A DNA stretch of 64,000 bases from Candidatus Pantoea persica (GTDB lineage: Bacteria > Pseudomonadota > Gammaproteobacteria > Enterobacterales > Enterobacteriaceae), in contig NZ_SMDS01000023.1 in assembly GCF_013753875.1 (NCBI RefSeq), positions 33,834 through 97,833 on the forward strand, read 5' to 3'. The notes under the pieces are model-generated. The model ran no database searches. It was not told the DNA's origin and was given only the letters and a program-made list of their open reading frames with translations. The position numbers and the translations under genes were made by a program. Below are positions 46,823 to 60,378 of this stretch, piece after piece (within the stretch, counting starts at the first letter, position 1; each line of letters starts with the position of its first letter).

Positions 46823-48643
46823 TTACTTTTTCGGACCGCGCGACGCGCGCTTACGGTCGTTTTCATTCAGGTGACGTTTACGGATACGCACCGACTGCGG
46901 TGTAACTTCCACCAGCTCGTCGTCATCGATGAATTCGATGGCCTGTTCCAGAGTCATCTTAACCGGCGGCACCAGGGTGGTCGCTTCATCAGTACCGGAC
47001 GCACGCATGTTGGTCAGCTTCTTACCGGTCAGGCAGTTCACGGTCAGGTCGTTAGAGCGGCTGTGAATACCGATGATCTGGCCTTCATACACTTCAGCAC
47101 CGTGGCCCAGGAACAGCTTGCCGCGATCCTGCAGACCGAACAGGGCGAAGGCTACCACTTTACCCTGGCCGTTAGAGATCAGCACGCCGTTCTGACGCTG
47201 GCCCACTTCGCCCGGACGGATGTCGTCGTAGTGGCTGAAGGTGGAGTAAAGCAGACCGGTACCAGACGTCATGGTCATGAATTCGTTACGGAAGCCGATC
47301 AGACCACGGCTTGGGATAACGTAGTCAAGACGCACGCGGCCTTTGCCATCCGGATCCATGTTTTTCAGATCGCCCTTACGCTCGGCCATGGTTTGCATAA
47401 CCGCGCCCTGATTGTTCTCTTCGATATCCAGCGTCACGTTTTCGAACGGCTCTTGTTTGCGGCCGTCGATTTCGCGGAAGATAACTTTCGGACGGGATAC
47501 CGCCAGTTCGAAACCTTCACGCCGCATGTTTTCGATCAGCACCGACAGGTGCAGTTCGCCACGGCCTGAAACGCGGAACGCGTCGGCGTCTTCGGTCTCT
47601 TCCACGCGCAGCGCCACGTTGTGCACCAGCTCCTTGTTCAGGCGCTCAAGGATCTGACGCGAGGTCACATACTTGCCTTCCTGACCGCAGAACGGCGAGG
47701 TGTTGACGTTGAAGAACATGGTAACAGTCGGCTCGTCGACGCTCAGCACCGGCAGCGCCTGCACATTTTGCGGATCGCAGATGGTGTCAGAGATGTTCAG
47801 CTCGCCCAGACCGATGATGGCGACGATATCGCCCGCTTCCGCCAGATCGGTATCGATACGCTCCAGACCCAGGTGGCCCAGCACTTTGCCGACTTTACCA
47901 TTGCGGGTTTTGCCTTCGCTGTCGATAACCGTAACCTGCTGGTTCGGCTTGATTTTACCGCGCTTGATGCGGCCGATGCCGATCACGCCCAGGTAGTTGT
48001 TGTAGTCCAGCTGCGAGATCTGCATCTGCAGCGGCGCCTCGACTTCCACCTGCGGCGGAGAGACGTGATCAACGATCGCCTGGTACAGCGGGGTCATATC
48101 TTCAGCCATGTCGGTGTGATAAAGACCGGCGATGCCCTGCAGCGCAGATGCGTAAATGATCGGGAAGTCGAGCTGCTCGTCAGTCGCGTCCAGGTTAACG
48201 AACAGGTCGAAGACCTGGTCTACCACCCAGTCAGGACGTGCGCCCGGACGGTCGATTTTATTGATGACGACGATCGGCTTCAAACCGTGGGCAAAGGCTT
48301 TCTTGGTCACGAAGCGGGTTTGCGGCATAGGGCCATCCATCGCATCGACAACCAACAGCACCGAATCCACCATGGACATGACGCGCTCTACCTCACCACT
48401 GAAGTCAGCGTGTCCCGGGGTATCAACGATGTTGATACGGTAGTCATTCCATTTGATGGCGGTGTTTTTCGCGAGGATGGTAATTCCACGCTCTTTCTCC
48501 AAATCATTGGAATCCATCACACGCTCAGTCGCTTCGGTACGCGCGTCAAAGGTACCGGACTGTTGCAGCAGTTTATCAACCAAGGTGGTCTTACCATGGT
48601 CAACGTGCGCGATGATGGCGATGTTACGCAAATTTTCGATCAC
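46823..48643 (-). CDS. typA: Ribosome-binding GTPase TypA/BipA
   Basis: Translational GTPase needed for 50S assembly at low temperature and for stress adaptation. 606 residues (E. coli 607). G motifs [48 protein letters not shown]-like domains; and C-terminal BipA-specific domain ([20 protein letters not shown]). Divergent from glnA across 450 bases as in E. coli. Intact. Confidence 0.98.
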   Translation of the reverse strand: MIENLRNIAIIAHVDHGKTTLVDKLLQQSGTFDARTEATERVMDSNDLEKERGITILAKNTAIKWNDYRINIVDTPGHADFSGEVERVMSMVDSVLLVVDAMDGPMPQTRFVTKKAFAHGLKPIVVINKIDRPGARPDWVVDQVFDLFVNLDATDEQLDFPIIYASALQGIAGLYHTDMAEDMTPLYQAIVDHVSPPQVEVEAPLQMQISQLDYNNYLGVIGIGRIKRGKIKPNQQVTVIDSEGKTRNGKVGKVLGHLGLERIDTDLAEAGDIVAIIGLGELNISDTICDPQNVQALPVLSVDEPTVTMFFNVNTSPFCGQEGKYVTSRQILERLNKELVHNVALRVEETEDADAFRVSGRGELHLSVLIENMRREGFELAVSRPKVIFREIDGRKQEPFENVTLDIEENNQGAVMQTMAERKGDLKNMDPDGKGRVRLDYVIPSRGLIGFRNEFMTMTSGTGLLYSTFSHYDDIRPGEVGQRQNGVLISNGQGKVVAFALFGLQDRGKLFLGHGAEVYEGQIIGIHSRSNDLTVNCLTGKKLTNMRASGTDEATTLVPPVKMTLEQAIEFIDDDELVEVTPQSVRIRKRHLNENDRKRASRGPKK

Positions 48644-48795
48644 AACTTTGCCTCAGGCATTAGAAAATAGCGCGCTATTGTACACGGATTAAGCGGGATA
48701 CTGAACACGATCACACTTTTCCACTCAAGTTTATTTATTGCACTGCCGGAAATTTGCGCGAGACGCGGTGCAGCTTATGCACTGAGTTAGTAATA

Positions 48796-48845
48796 TGCAC
48801 CATTATGATACTTAACAAGAGTGCTAAAGCATCTGTTTGGTGCGT
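48796..48845 (+). promoter_or_regulatory. Candidate NtrC sites upstream of glnA
   Basis: Half-sites TGCACCAT (48796-48803) and TTTGGTGCG (about 48836-48844) match the two arms of the NtrC consensus TGCACC-N5-GGTGCA and lie 75-125 bases upstream of the sigma-54 promoter. The arms are further apart than in a single classic site, so each may be one degenerate site. Confidence 0.5.
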
Positions 48846-48918
48846 TATCGCCAGACTGATGCAGCCGGCAGGCGTTAAAAGCGTGCACGCAAGGGCGATT
48901 TAACCACGTTGAAAAAAG

Positions 48919-48934
48919 TTGGCACAGAATTCGC
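48919..48934 (+). promoter_or_regulatory. Sigma-54 promoter glnAp2
   Basis: TTGGCACAGAATTCGC: GG and GC elements with 10-base separation, close to the sigma-54 consensus and nearly the E. coli glnAp2, about 160 bases ahead of the glnA start. Confidence 0.85.
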
Positions 48935-49093
48935 CTTATACTTACTCAAGTCAAGCAAAAACAGCAGTTGCACGACGGTTGAAGCGCTTGCCGAGATAGG
49001 TTGGTTGGGGATGACGGTCGGACACGACACAACGATGCCAGACGACGCAGCCTCTCACCACGACCATAATGACCATATCCAGGAGAGTTGAGT

Positions 49094-50503
49094 ATGTCCG
49101 CTGAACACGTTCTCTTGATGATGAACGAGCACGAAGTTAAGTTTGTGGACCTGCGTTTTACCGATACCAAAGGTAAAGAACAGCACGTTACTATCCCTGC
49201 TCACCAAGTTAACGCTGACTTCTTCGAAGAAGGCAAAATGTTTGATGGCTCCTCTATCGGCGGCTGGAAAGGCATTAATGAATCAGACATGGTGCTGATG
49301 CCGGACGCCACCACGGCGGTACTGGATCCGTTCTTCGAAGACCTGACGCTGATCATCCGTTGTGACATCCTCGAGCCAGGCACCATGCAGGGCTACGACC
49401 GCGACCCGCGTTCCATCGCCAAGCGCGCGGAAGAGTATCTGCGTTCTTCAGGCATCGCGGATACCGTCCTGTTCGGACCGGAGCCGGAATTCTTCCTGTT
49501 CGACGACATCCGTTTCGGTTCCTCTACCTCTGGCTCGCACGTCGCGATTGACGACATCGAAGCGGCGTGGAACACCGGTAAAGAGTACGAAAGCGGCAAC
49601 AAAGGCCACCGTCCTGGCCTGAAAGGCGGCTACTTCCCGGTTCCGCCGGTTGACTCCTCACAGGACATCCGCTCCGCCATGTGTCTGACCATGGAGCAAA
49701 TGGGCCTGGTTGTTGAAGCGCATCACCACGAAGTGGCGACCGCCGGTCAGAACGAAGTGGCCACCCGCTTCAACACTATGACAAAAAAAGCGGACGAAAT
49801 TCAGATCTACAAATATGTTGTGCATAACGTCGCGCACGCCTACGGCAAAACTGCGACCTTTATGCCGAAGCCGATGTTCGGCGACAACGGTTCAGGCATG
49901 CACTGCCACATGTCGCTCTCTAAAGGCGGCGTTAACCTGTTCGCCGGCGACAAATACTGCGGCCTGTCTGATACCGCACTGTTCTACATCGGCGGCATCA
50001 TCAAGCGCGCAAAAGCGATCAACGCCCTTACGAACCCGACCACAAACTCTTACAAGCGTCTGGTGCCTGGCTACGAAGCGCCGGTTATGCTGGCTTACTC
50101 TGCCCGTAACCGCTCCGCCTCTATCCGTATCCCGGTTGTTGCCAGCCCGAAAGCGCGTCGTATCGAAGCGCGCTTCCCGGACCCGGCTGCGAACCCGTAC
50201 CTGGCGTTCACCGCCCTGCTGATGGCTGGCCTTGACGGTGTCATCAACAAGATCCACCCGGGCGATGCAATGGATAAGAACCTGTACGATCTGCCGCCGG
50301 AAGAAGAAGCGGAGATTCCCAAAGTGGCCGGTTCGCTGGAAGAAGCGCTGAACGCGCTGAACGAAGACCGCGAGTTCCTGACCCGCGGCGGCGTGTTCGC
50401 TGACGACGCTATCGACGCCTACATTGAACTGCGCAAAGAGGAAAGCGACCGCGTTCGCATGACGCCGCACCCGGTTGAGTTCGAACTTTACTACAGCGTT
50501 TAA
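49094..50503 (+). CDS. glnA: Glutamine synthetase (type I)
   Basis: ATP-dependent glutamine synthesis from glutamate and ammonia; dodecamer regulated by adenylylation. 469 residues as in E. coli, starting [20 protein letters not shown]. Active-site blocks: [52 protein letters not shown]. The adenylylation site Tyr is in [11 protein letters not shown]. Transcribed from glnAp2, with glnL and glnG downstream. Intact. Confidence 0.99.
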   Translation: MSAEHVLLMMNEHEVKFVDLRFTDTKGKEQHVTIPAHQVNADFFEEGKMFDGSSIGGWKGINESDMVLMPDATTAVLDPFFEDLTLIIRCDILEPGTMQGYDRDPRSIAKRAEEYLRSSGIADTVLFGPEPEFFLFDDIRFGSSTSGSHVAIDDIEAAWNTGKEYESGNKGHRPGLKGGYFPVPPVDSSQDIRSAMCLTMEQMGLVVEAHHHEVATAGQNEVATRFNTMTKKADEIQIYKYVVHNVAHAYGKTATFMPKPMFGDNGSGMHCHMSLSKGGVNLFAGDKYCGLSDTALFYIGGIIKRAKAINALTNPTTNSYKRLVPGYEAPVMLAYSARNRSASIRIPVVASPKARRIEARFPDPAANPYLAFTALLMAGLDGVINKIHPGDAMDKNLYDLPPEEEAEIPKVAGSLEEALNALNEDREFLTRGGVFADDAIDAYIELRKEESDRVRMTPHPVEFELYYSV

Positions 50504-50634
50504 TCTTTATTCTGCACAGTTCGCGTTGCCGCGCAGAGCGGTAACCGGAGACATCCCTGCCGGGATGAATAAAGGGCTGCTGACGCAGCGGCGACGCGCA
50601 AGACGCAGAAGATTTTTTTTGGCGTGGAAACTTT

Positions 50635-50659
50635 AGCCCATCTACGGATGGGCTTTTTT
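50635..50659 (+). terminator. Terminator between glnA and glnL
   Basis: AGCCCAT-CTACG-ATGGGCT followed by TTTTT. Separates glnA from glnL-glnG, partial read-through as in relatives being likely. Confidence 0.85.
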
Positions 50660-50739
50660 CGCCGCGAATTCATCGTTCAGCCGCCTGAAATTGGGCGTGG
50701 AAGAGTATAATACACTGAATTAGTGCAGAGGAACGCTGT

Positions 50740-51789
50740 ATGGCAACTGGCACCCTGCCCGATGCGGGGCAAATTCTCAACTCCCTGATTAACAGCATTC
50801 TGTTGGTGGATGACGAGCTGGTTATTCACTGTGCCAATCCGGCGGCGCAGCAACTGCTGGCGCAAAGCTCACGCAAACTGTTCGGTACGCCGCTGCCCGA
50901 TTTAACTGGCTATTTTTCGCTGAATATCGACGTGATGCGCGAGAGTCTTGCCGCGGGCCAGGGCTTTACCGACAGCGAGGTAACGCTGGTGGTGGACGGC
51001 CGTGCGCACGTGATGGCGCTGACGGCGCAGCGTCTGCCAGACGGCTTTATTCTGCTGGAGATGGCGCCGATGGATAATCAGCGCCGCCTGAGCCAGGAGC
51101 AGCTTCAGCATGCGCAGCAGGTTGCGGCGCGCGATCTGGTGCGCGGACTCGCCCACGAAATCAAAAACCCGCTCGGCGGACTACGCGGCGCGGCGCAGCT
51201 GCTTTCGCGCGCGCTGCCCGATCCTTCGCTGAACGAATATACCAAAGTGATCATTGAGCAGGCGGACCGCCTGCGTAATTTGTTGGATCGCCTGCTCGGC
51301 CCGCAGCAGCCCGGCATGCATATCACGCAAAGCATTCATCAGGTCGCAGAACGCGTGGTGAATCTGGTGTCGATGGAGCTGCCGGAGAACGTCGCGCTGG
51401 TGCGCGATTACGATCCCAGCCTACCGGAACTGCCGCTCGACCCCGATCAGATTGAGCAGGTGCTGCTTAACGTGGTGCGTAATGCGCTCCAGGCGCTGGG
51501 CGAAGATGGCGGCACCATTGTGCTGCGCACCCGCACCGCCTTTCAGCTGACGCTGCACGGCACGCGCTACCGGCTGGTGGCGCGCATCGACGTTGAAGAT
51601 GACGGTCCGGGCATCCCGGCCCATCTGCAGGACACGCTGTTCTATCCAATGGTCAGCGGGCGCGAAGGCGGCACCGGACTGGGCCTCTCTATCGCCCGCA
51701 GCCTGATCGATCAGCATTCAGGAAAAATTGAGTTTAACAGTTGGCCTGGATACACCGAATTCTCGGTTTATCTGCCTATTCGCCAGTGA
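50740..51789 (+). CDS. glnL: Nitrogen sensor kinase NtrB
   Basis: Cytoplasmic histidine kinase/phosphatase of NtrC, controlled by PII. 349 residues. PAS-like N-terminus, phosphoacceptor His in [21 protein letters not shown] box [13 protein letters not shown] boxes [10 protein letters not shown] and [19 protein letters not shown]-like sequence at 50707 may be glnLp. It ends 7 bases before glnG. Intact. Confidence 0.97.
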   Translation: MATGTLPDAGQILNSLINSILLVDDELVIHCANPAAQQLLAQSSRKLFGTPLPDLTGYFSLNIDVMRESLAAGQGFTDSEVTLVVDGRAHVMALTAQRLPDGFILLEMAPMDNQRRLSQEQLQHAQQVAARDLVRGLAHEIKNPLGGLRGAAQLLSRALPDPSLNEYTKVIIEQADRLRNLLDRLLGPQQPGMHITQSIHQVAERVVNLVSMELPENVALVRDYDPSLPELPLDPDQIEQVLLNVVRNALQALGEDGGTIVLRTRTAFQLTLHGTRYRLVARIDVEDDGPGIPAHLQDTLFYPMVSGREGGTGLGLSIARSLIDQHSGKIEFNSWPGYTEFSVYLPIRQ

Positions 51790-51796
51790 GATTTCT

Positions 51797-53206
<1,410 letters not shown>

Positions 53207-53310
53207 CGCCACGCAGAGTAAGGCGACGGTTGTCCCGTTTTTTCGCCTTGCCCCGCTTTACACACCGAAGCCGTTCAGTATCATACCGGCGGCTGTGGGG
53301 AAATGAAGCA

Positions 53311-53436
53311 ATGTTTGAATCCTTCCTTCACATGATGTCGCACAACGTCGCCGCCATTGGCAGCGCCGCCGGCCATTCGCCGCAGGCACTCTTCGCCGCC
53401 GCGCTGTGCGCCATTATAGTCAATCTGTTTAACTAA
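53311..53436 (+). CDS. yshB: Small membrane protein YshB
   Basis: 41-residue protein with one hydrophobic segment: MFESFLHMMSHNVAAIG to LFAAALCAIIVNLFN. Size, position between glnG and hemN, and the motif HSPQALFAAALCA (E. coli HTPQTAVAAVLCA) match YshB, a small protein linked to intracellular growth of Salmonella. Start ATG 53311 follows GGGG-AAATGAAGCA, a modest ribosome site. Intact. Confidence 0.8.
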   Translation: MFESFLHMMSHNVAAIGSAAGHSPQALFAAALCAIIVNLFN

Positions 53437-53483
53437 TTGCTGTGCCGGCAAGCGGATAATGGCGCGCTGTTGTCGCATCTGCC

Positions 53484-54852
53484 TTAAATCACGCGGGAAA
53501 ACTGCTGCTGGCGCGCCTTTTTCCGCAGGTAGATATCAAAGCACATGCAGATGTTGCGGATCAGCAACCGGCCCGCGCCGGTGACCTGTAATCCTTCAGC
53601 ACGCCGCACCACCAACCTATCCTCAATAATCAGCGGCTGCAACAGCGCCAGATCCTCGGCAAAGTAGTCGCTGAAGCGTATCGCGTACTGCGCTTCGACG
53701 GCGCGAAAATCGAGCGCGAAGTTGCAGATTAACGTCTTGATCACATCGCGGCGCAGGCAATCGTCGTCGGTTAACGCCACGCCACAGCGCCTCTCCGCGC
53801 GTCGCCACCGCGTCATACCAGCGGTTTAGAGCCTTTTCATTCTGCGCGTAGCTGTCGGCAATCATGCTGATGGCGGAGACGCCCAGCCCCAGCAGATCGC
53901 TATCGCCCTGCGTAGTATAGCCCTGAAAGTTGCGGTGCAGCAGACCGGCGCGTTTCGCCTGCGCCAGCTTATCCTGCGGCTTCGCAAAGTGGTCCATGCC
54001 GATAAAGTCATAGCCCTGCTGCGTCAGCGTGGCGATGGTCTGCTGCTGGAGCGTCAGCTTTTGCTGCGCCAAGGGCAGCTCCTGCTCTTTAATTTTGCGC
54101 TGCGCCGCAAACCGCGTGGGCAGATGCGCGTAGTTGAAGACGCTCAGGCGGTCCGGATTCAGAATCACGCGCTGAAGCGTCCAGGCGAAGCTCTCCGGCG
54201 TTTACAGCGGCAGACCGTAAATCAGATCGATGCTGGTGGAGTGAAAACCCTGCTCGCGCGCCCGCGCCATCAGCGTAAAGATCGCTTCTTCATCCTGCAC
54301 GCGGTTAACGCGCTCCTGCGCCGCCTTGCTGAAGTCCTGCACACCCATGCTCAGCCGGTTGAAGCCGAGCTGGCGCAGATGGGTGATGGTATCGGACGCG
54401 ATTTCGCGCGGATCGACCTCAATCGACATTTCCAGATCGTCCGCCAAGCTGAAGTGCTCTCTCAGCAGCGCCACCAGCCGGGAGAGCTGATCGTGGTTGA
54501 GAAAGGTCGACGTGCCGCCGCCCCAGTTCAGCTGCGTGACGCGGCGCTGACGAAACAGCGGCGCGCGGTAGTGTATCTCCTGCGCCAGCGCGTCTAGGTA
54601 GTGATCGGCTTTATGCAGCTGGCACTTCACTACCTTGTTTCAGCCGCAGAAGTAGCAGAGCTATGGCAGAACGGGATATACACGTAGAGCGACAGCGGAC
54701 GATCGGGATAGCGCGCAACGGCGCGCTAAAAGTCCGCCTCGCCGTAAGCCTCGCTAAACTCCAGCGCGGTAGGATAAAGAGGTATAGCACGGACCGGCGT
54801 AGTTATACTTTTCAATGAGCCGCTGGTCCCAAGAGACGGGTTGCAAAGACAT
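53484..54852 (-). pseudogene. hemN: Oxygen-independent coproporphyrinogen III oxidase, broken
   Basis: Radical-SAM enzyme for anaerobic haem synthesis. Start MSLQPVSWDQRLIEKYNYAG. Lesions: +1 base near 54784, TAG near 54729, one-base loss near 54660 inside the CxxxCxxC iron-sulfur motif region and a TGA a few codons later (family Cys in CGCNK), TAA near 54204 (family Gln in LPLQTPESF), and a frameshift near 53800. The rest is well conserved (NRLSMGVQDFS, DRLSVFNYAHLPTRFAAQRK, ICMCFDIYLRKKAR). Aerobic HemF would be needed elsewhere. Confidence 0.95.
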
Positions 54853-55081
54853 GCTTACTCCTTCCGGTGACGTCTGAGAGAAAGTCGCGATGCAGAAGAG
54901 AGGAGAGGTGAACGGGACTGAACCCGACGTAAACGTGACTTCAGACGCGACAGGCGGCGTAGTTTAGCCAATAACCAGAGGAGATAACATGTCAGCAGCA
55001 GCGCTAAAATTGATCCAGGCCAAAACATAACGATTTACCTGTCTGGCGTGACATGCGCCGTCGCGCATGCCGATCGAAGAC

Positions 55082-55610
55082 TCAGTTGCCTTTCAGCAGG
55101 CGATACATATCTTCTTCCGCTTGCTCATCGTCCGCCTCGTCATCCATGTCGATGCCAAGCTGCTCCATCAGTTCGTCGATGCGATCCAGGGTTTCATCCA
55201 GCTAGGCCTGCTCTTCCGCCGACAGCGTTTCGCCGCTCTCTATAGCGATCCAGCAGCGCATCCAGCCGCTCGCTGTTTTCCAGCTGCGCCAGCTCCTCTT
55301 CCGGGCTGAAGCGCACCTTTTCCACCGCAGGCTTCGCCGCTTTTTTCTCCGGCTTGCTGACCGGTGCGCTCTCGGCCACCAGCGGAATCGGTTTTTTACT
55401 GCCGATACGCGAATCTTTGGCCAGTTTGCCCTAGCCCGACTTTGCCGTCTGCGTCTCCGGATTGGCGTAGTTGCCGGCCGCGTTGCCGCGATGCTTTTTA
55501 TCGCGCGCGGCCTGTTTAAGATCTTCGCGCAATTGACGTTTTGCTTTGGCTACGGGTTTACCCTGCGCGCCGCGTACAGGTTGCTTAATTACAGTCGGTC
55601 TGGATGTTTT
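55082..55610 (-). pseudogene. yihI: Der GTPase-activating protein YihI, broken
   Basis: YihI stimulates the ribosome-assembly GTPase Der. Basic N-terminus (KPVAKAKRQLREDLKQAARDK), then a TAG near 55431 (CTAGG, family Gln), [16 protein letters not shown], and the conserved [21 protein letters not shown] frameshift near 55245 and a TAG near 55202 (CCTAG, Trp) precede the acidic tail ([20 protein letters not shown]). No ATG remains at the expected start, so the 5' limit is approximate. Confidence 0.88.
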
Positions 55611-56233
55611 TTAATCAGTATATACCCGTAACCTTTGACGCTGCTTTTTTGTCGGCGATGCGCACCTGCCAGCAAGTCTCGCGTTGACAGGGGCGCCGGA
55701 TAACAAAGGGTACAGAATTGCGGCGAAATCTAGCAGAAAGCGAGCAAAGAAAAAAGGCGACAGCTTAATGCTGTCGCCTTTTTTCGCACCTTCCTAGGAA
55801 GGAATCATCTTTTTAATCCGTTTTGGCTCACAACGTCCCGGTCAATCCCGCGCCTGCTCAACTCCTGAGCGAATCCTTGTCCTTTTCCGGCCGCTTCCCC
55901 TGGCCATTTCCTCTCCACTGCTCGCGATTATCCCAAAGCTCCTGAGCACATCATCCTGATGGGTGCTGCCCTACACTGCCCAATATTATAGACCAATAGA
56001 CGAAAGCCACAACCTGACCGCAGCCTCTTTTGCACACTTTCGCGCCTTAATTTTATTAAATATTTTAATTTTAGTGATTTTATTTTTTTTGGTTTTGCTA
56101 TAAAAACTATGATAATTGGCAGAATTTATGGTCAATCTCTTACAAAATAACGGCGATCGACGCGGCCGGGCACTTTTGCGCCATAACGCGTATAATCAGC
56201 GCCAATGCCCGCCTTTGTTTCTGGAGTTTAACT
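55611..56233. other. yihI-engB intergenic space apart from csrC
   Basis: Outside csrC, 55611-55749 shows nothing clear. The stretch 56020-56110 is very AT-rich (TTAATTTTATTAAATATTTTAA) and probably holds the engB promoter and upstream elements of the csrC promoter. No gene seen. Confidence 0.5.
55750..55978 (-). ncRNA. csrC: CsrC small RNA (CsrA sponge)
   Basis: On the minus strand between yihI and engB, the E. coli csrC position. A TATAAT (55990-55985) with TTGTGG 16 bases further up is followed by about 230 bases with some eleven GGA motifs, several in CAGGA loops (e.g. CATCAGGATGATG, CTCAGGAGC, CAAGGATTCG), and ending in a perfect terminator (GGCGACAG-CATTAAG-CTGTCGCC plus T-run). CsrC binds and sequesters CsrA. 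Sequence outside the GGA motifs is not conserved, so the call rests on position, architecture and motif density. 5' end estimated. Confidence 0.85.
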
Positions 56234-56866
56234 TTGTCTGCACTGAACTATCACGCTACCCATTTTATTCTAAGCGCCCCGGATATTCGCCATCTGCTTG
56301 CGGATACCGGTATTGAAGTCGCCTTTGCCGGACGTTCTAACGCGGGCAAATCGAGCGCGCTGAACACGCTGACCAACCAAAAAAGCCTAGCGCGCACCAG
56401 TAAAACGCCAGGGCGCACGCAGCTTATCAACCTGTTTGAAGTGACTGACGGCAAGCGCCTGGTCGATTTGCCCGGCTACGGCTATGCCGAAGTGCCGGAA
56501 GAGATTAAGCGTAAATGGCAGCGCGCGCTGGGCGAATACCTGCAAAAGCGCGAAGCACTGAAAGGGCTAGTGGTATTGATGGATATTCGCCATCCGCTTA
56601 AAGATCTCGATCAGCAGATGATCCAGTGGGCGGTAGAGAGCCAGATCCAGGTGATGGTGCTGCTGACCAAAGCGGATAAGCTCGCTTCTGGTGCGCGCAA
56701 GGCGCAGCTCAATATGGTGCGCGAAGCCTCGCTGGCCTTTATGGGGGATGTGCAGGTAGAGATCTTCTCATCTCTGAAAAAGATGGGCGTCGATAAGCTG
56801 CGTCAAAAACTGGATCTCTGGTTCGACGAGCTGGAGCCTGCTCAAGCGGCTGCGCCCGAGGCGTAA
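56234..56866 (+). CDS. engB: Ribosome biogenesis GTPase EngB/YsxC
   Basis: Essential GTPase for 50S assembly. 210 residues from TTG 56234 ([20 protein letters not shown]), with the ribosome site CTGGAG nine bases upstream; the TTG start is supported by alignment to E. coli YihA, where ATG is used. G motifs: [39 protein letters not shown]. Intact. Confidence 0.95.
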   Translation: MSALNYHATHFILSAPDIRHLLADTGIEVAFAGRSNAGKSSALNTLTNQKSLARTSKTPGRTQLINLFEVTDGKRLVDLPGYGYAEVPEEIKRKWQRALGEYLQKREALKGLVVLMDIRHPLKDLDQQMIQWAVESQIQVMVLLTKADKLASGARKAQLNMVREASLAFMGDVQVEIFSSLKKMGVDKLRQKLDLWFDELEPAQAAAPEA

Positions 56867-56893
56867 AAGGCGCCAGTTTGTCGGCAAAAATCC

Positions 56894-57003
56894 AATAAAA
56901 AACGCCCCAGTCATATAATGACTTGGGCGGCTAATATTCAGCCAAATCCGATTACGTGAAGTAAAAGGTCTAAAAGATAGAACATCTTACCTCTGTACAC
57001 TAC
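56894..57003 (-). ncRNA. spf: Spot 42 small RNA
   Basis: 110-base RNA between polA and engB, nearly identical to E. coli Spot 42: begins GTAGTGTACAGAGGTAAGAT, contains the conserved TTCTATCTTTTAGACC and CACGTAATCGGATTTGGCTG, and ends in the terminator CGCCC-AAGTCATTATATGACT-GGGGCG plus T-run. Represses catabolic genes under CRP control. It is notable that many target-type sugar genes are dead in this genome while the sRNA is retained. Confidence 0.96.
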
Positions 57004-57260
57004 GCCTCGAACTTTACCTGATTTTTTCTGACGCACAGAGGGTTTTTTGTGGTTAATTTTCAGAAAACTGCACGATTTTTCATGTATTCATCACAAAAAA
57101 TGCCTTTGCCTGTAGTTTAATTACTAAAAAATGCTTAGCCGAGAGGCAGTTAGAAACTGCCACAAATTTGTTGTTCAGCTGAATCGGTTAAACAGACCGT
57201 TTTCTTATGTCGCACGCCAGGCCGACAGCGTTAATCGCCTGTCGACCTGCGCAGCGGCTA

Positions 57261-60050
57261 TCAGTGCGCCTGATCCCAGTTATCACCAACGCCGACCTCA
57301 ACCTGCAGCGGCACGTCCAGCTTCATGCTGCCCTCCATTAGTGCGCGGATCTGCTGGCTGGCGGCTTCGACGGCGTCGCCCGCCACCTCAAACACCAGTT
57401 CATCGTGCACCTGCATGATCATTCTGACCTGCGGCGTTGGCTGCTGTTGCAGCCACTCATCCACCGCGATCATGGCGCGCTTGATAATGTCCGCCGCCGT
57501 TCCCTGCATCGGCGCATTGATCGCCGCACGCTCGGCGGCCTTGCGGCGCATGGCGTTGCTGGATTTGATGTCCGGCAGCCACAGGCGGCGTCCGTCGAGA
57601 GTTTCGACATAGCCTTTGCTGGCCGCCAGCTGACGCGTGTTTTCCATATAGCGCAGCACGCCAGGATAGCGCTCAAAGTAGAGACCCATATACTTTTTCG
57701 CTTCGCCGGCGCCGATATTGAGCTGGCGCGACAGGCCAAACGCGCTCATGCCGTAAATCAGACCGAAGTTGATCGCCTTCGCGCTGCGGCGCTGCTCGCT
57801 GCTCACTTTGCTCAGCGCAACGCCGAAGACTTCCGCAGCGGTGGCGCGGTGAATATCCTCACCGTGGGCAAAAGCGTCCAGCAGCCCCTTGTCCTGCGAC
57901 AGGTGCGCCATAATGCGCAGCTCAATCTGCGAGTAGTCCGCCGCCACGATGCGGTTGCCTTCGCCCGCAATAAACGCCTGACGTATGCGGCGCCCCTCTT
58001 CGTTGCGCACCGGAATGTTTTGCAGGTTCGGATCGGTTGATGAGAGTCGCCCGGTCGCGGTGACTGCCTGGTGATAGGAGGTATGTACGCGCCCCGTCAG
58101 CGGGTTAATCATCTGTGGCAGTTTATCGGTATAGGTAGTCTTTAGCTTCAACAGGCCACGATGCTCCAGAATGACCTTGGGCAGCGAATAGTCGAGCGCC
58201 AGCTCCGCCAGCACCTCTTCGCTGGTCGAAGGCGCGCCGCCCTGCGTTTTTTTGGTGGGCTTGATGCCCTGCTTTTCAAACAGGATGATTTGCAGCTGTT
58301 TGGGAGAGGAGAGGTTAAAGGGTTCGCCCGCTAGCTCGTGCGCTTGCTGTTCCAGCTCTGCCAGTCGCAGCGTCAGCTCCTTCGAGTGCTGCGCCAGAAT
58401 GCCCTGATCGATCAGCACGCCGTTGCGCTCGACGCGAGAAATTACCGTCAGCAGTGACATCTCGATTTCTTCAAAGACCTTCTTCGGTCCGACCTCGTTT
58501 TCCAGCTCTGCCCACATTTTCAGATGCAGCTGAAGCGTAACGTCGGCGTCTTCCGCCGCATAGTGCGCCGCCTGCTCCAGCGCAATCTGGTTAAAGGTCA
58601 GCTGATTTTTGCCCTTGCCGGCAATCTCTTCAAAGGTCACCGTCTTGTGATTCAGCCAGCGCGCTGCCAGGCTGTCCATATCATGCTTGCCGACCACGCT
58701 GTTCAGCATATAGGACTCCAGCATGGTGTCGAACTGGATGCCGCCCAGCTCGATGTCGTAGTTTTTCAGAACGCCGCGGTCGTACTTCAGGTTTTGCCCC
58801 ACCTTCTTCGCGCTGTGGTCCTCAAGGAGCGGCTTGAGCTGCGCCAGCACCGCGCTGCGACCCAGCTGTGGCGGCGCATCCAGGTAATCATGGGCGACCG
58901 GCAAATAGGCCGCTTCGCCCGGCGCGACGGCAAAGGCGATGCCGATGATATTGGCGCTGAGCGTATCGAGCGAATCCGTTTCCAGATCGAAGGCGAACAG
59001 GCCGCTTTTTTTCAACTTCTCCAGCCACGTCTCAAACGTGGCCTGATCGAGGATAGTGACATAGCCGTCTGAGGCGAGAATGCTGGTCGCTTCCGGCTGC
59101 GGTGGCGCCTCTTCCGTCAGCGGCGCCTGCTGCGCTTTCAGATTACTCTTTTTGCCCTGCAGCCATTTACCGTCCTGCAGATCGCTCAGCCAGTGTTTGA
59201 ATTCATAGCGGCCGAGAAGTGTCTGGAGCGCTGCGAAATCCGGCTCGGCGACCGTCAGCTCGCTGCAGGTCAGCTTCAGCTCGACGTCGGTTTTGATGGT
59301 GGCGAGCTTATAGGAGAGAAAGGCGACGTCGCGGTTCTGCTCCAGCTTCGCCGCCATGGTTTTCGCGCCGCGGAAGGAGAGATCCGCCACCTTATCCAGG
59401 TTGTAATAGATCGCCTGCATGCCGCCAAGGCCCTGCAACAGCGCCTGCGCGGTCTTTTCGCCTACTCCCGGTACGCCTGGAATGTTGTCTGAGCTGTCGC
59501 CCATCATCGCCAGAAAATCGATGATCAGCGCGGGCGGCACGCCAAATTTTTGCTCGACCTCTTCCGGGCCGAGGATGGTATTGGTCATGGTGTTGATCAG
59601 GGTGATATTAGGCGTGACCAGCTGCGCCATATCTTTGTCGCCGGTGCTAATAAGCACGGCGCGCCCCTCTTTTTCCGCTTGCAGCGCCAGCGTACCGATA
59701 ACGTCGTCCGCCTCGACGCCGCTTATCGCCAGCAGCGGCAGTCCCATCGCCTTGACTATCTCATGCAAAGGTGCGGTCTGCGCGCGCAGATCGTCAGGCA
59801 TAGGCGGACGGTGCGATTTGTAATCTTCGAACAGCTCGTCCCTGAAGGTTTTGCCTTTGGCATCAAACACCACGGCAACATGGCTTGGGTTATATTGCGC
59901 CAACTGACTTTTCAGCATATTGAGCACGCCATACATGGCGCCGGTAGGCTCTCCCGCGCTGTTGGTGAGCGGCGGAAACGCATGATAAGCACGGTAAAGG
60001 TAGGATGAGCCATCAACCAGAATCAGGGGATTTTCTGCAATTTGCGCCAT
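57261..60050 (-). CDS. polA: DNA polymerase I
   Basis: 929 residues (E. coli 928). 5' nuclease domain ([32 protein letters not shown]), 3'-5' exonuclease domain with catalytic FDLETDSLD, and polymerase domain with [13 protein letters not shown] (motif A), [16 protein letters not shown] (O helix, motif B) and VHDELVFEV (motif C). Gap filling and Okazaki fragment maturation. Intact. Confidence 0.98.
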   Translation of the reverse strand: MAQIAENPLILVDGSSYLYRAYHAFPPLTNSAGEPTGAMYGVLNMLKSQLAQYNPSHVAVVFDAKGKTFRDELFEDYKSHRPPMPDDLRAQTAPLHEIVKAMGLPLLAISGVEADDVIGTLALQAEKEGRAVLISTGDKDMAQLVTPNITLINTMTNTILGPEEVEQKFGVPPALIIDFLAMMGDSSDNIPGVPGVGEKTAQALLQGLGGMQAIYYNLDKVADLSFRGAKTMAAKLEQNRDVAFLSYKLATIKTDVELKLTCSELTVAEPDFAALQTLLGRYEFKHWLSDLQDGKWLQGKKSNLKAQQAPLTEEAPPQPEATSILASDGYVTILDQATFETWLEKLKKSGLFAFDLETDSLDTLSANIIGIAFAVAPGEAAYLPVAHDYLDAPPQLGRSAVLAQLKPLLEDHSAKKVGQNLKYDRGVLKNYDIELGGIQFDTMLESYMLNSVVGKHDMDSLAARWLNHKTVTFEEIAGKGKNQLTFNQIALEQAAHYAAEDADVTLQLHLKMWAELENEVGPKKVFEEIEMSLLTVISRVERNGVLIDQGILAQHSKELTLRLAELEQQAHELAGEPFNLSSPKQLQIILFEKQGIKPTKKTQGGAPSTSEEVLAELALDYSLPKVILEHRGLLKLKTTYTDKLPQMINPLTGRVHTSYHQAVTATGRLSSTDPNLQNIPVRNEEGRRIRQAFIAGEGNRIVAADYSQIELRIMAHLSQDKGLLDAFAHGEDIHRATAAEVFGVALSKVSSEQRRSAKAINFGLIYGMSAFGLSRQLNIGAGEAKKYMGLYFERYPGVLRYMENTRQLAASKGYVETLDGRRLWLPDIKSSNAMRRKAAERAAINAPMQGTAADIIKRAMIAVDEWLQQQPTPQVRMIMQVHDELVFEVAGDAVEAASQQIRALMEGSMKLDVPLQVEVGVGDNWDQAH

Positions 60051-60179
60051 AAGTCTATGTAATCTTCGTTTCCAGGGATTGAACTATAAGGATGCCACAG
60101 CTTGAGCAGAATGTTGAATGCGGGTGGGTGGAACGGCCATTATTTGCTGCGGACGCGGCGCGGATCGTAAGGATCTTTC

Positions 60180-60188
60180 TGTGGATAA
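60180..60188 (-). promoter_or_regulatory. DnaA box upstream of polA
   Basis: TTATCCACA on the minus strand about 130 bases upstream of polA, in the 375-base polA-dsbA gap. A DnaA-box-dependent control of polA has been described in E. coli. Confidence 0.6.
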
Positions 60189-60378
60189 CTTTGTGCGCAA
60201 AATTCATAACGCCTTACGTCTTTCACCATAAAATGCCGAAGAAAAATATAAAAATTATCTAATTCATTAAGTTATATTATTACCGCAACTGGGAAGGGCT
60301 TTCTGCACAGGCAGAGGCTTATGTGGATATTAAATCAAACGCGCAGCAAACAGGCTGTTTTGGGGAATAATAAAGAGT

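Noticed and set aside
54989..55030. Tiny 13-codon frame (MSAAALKLIQAKT) with a good AGGAG upstream, between hemN and yihI
   Set aside because: Too short to support, no recognised homologue; could be the start of a lost gene but cannot be shown.
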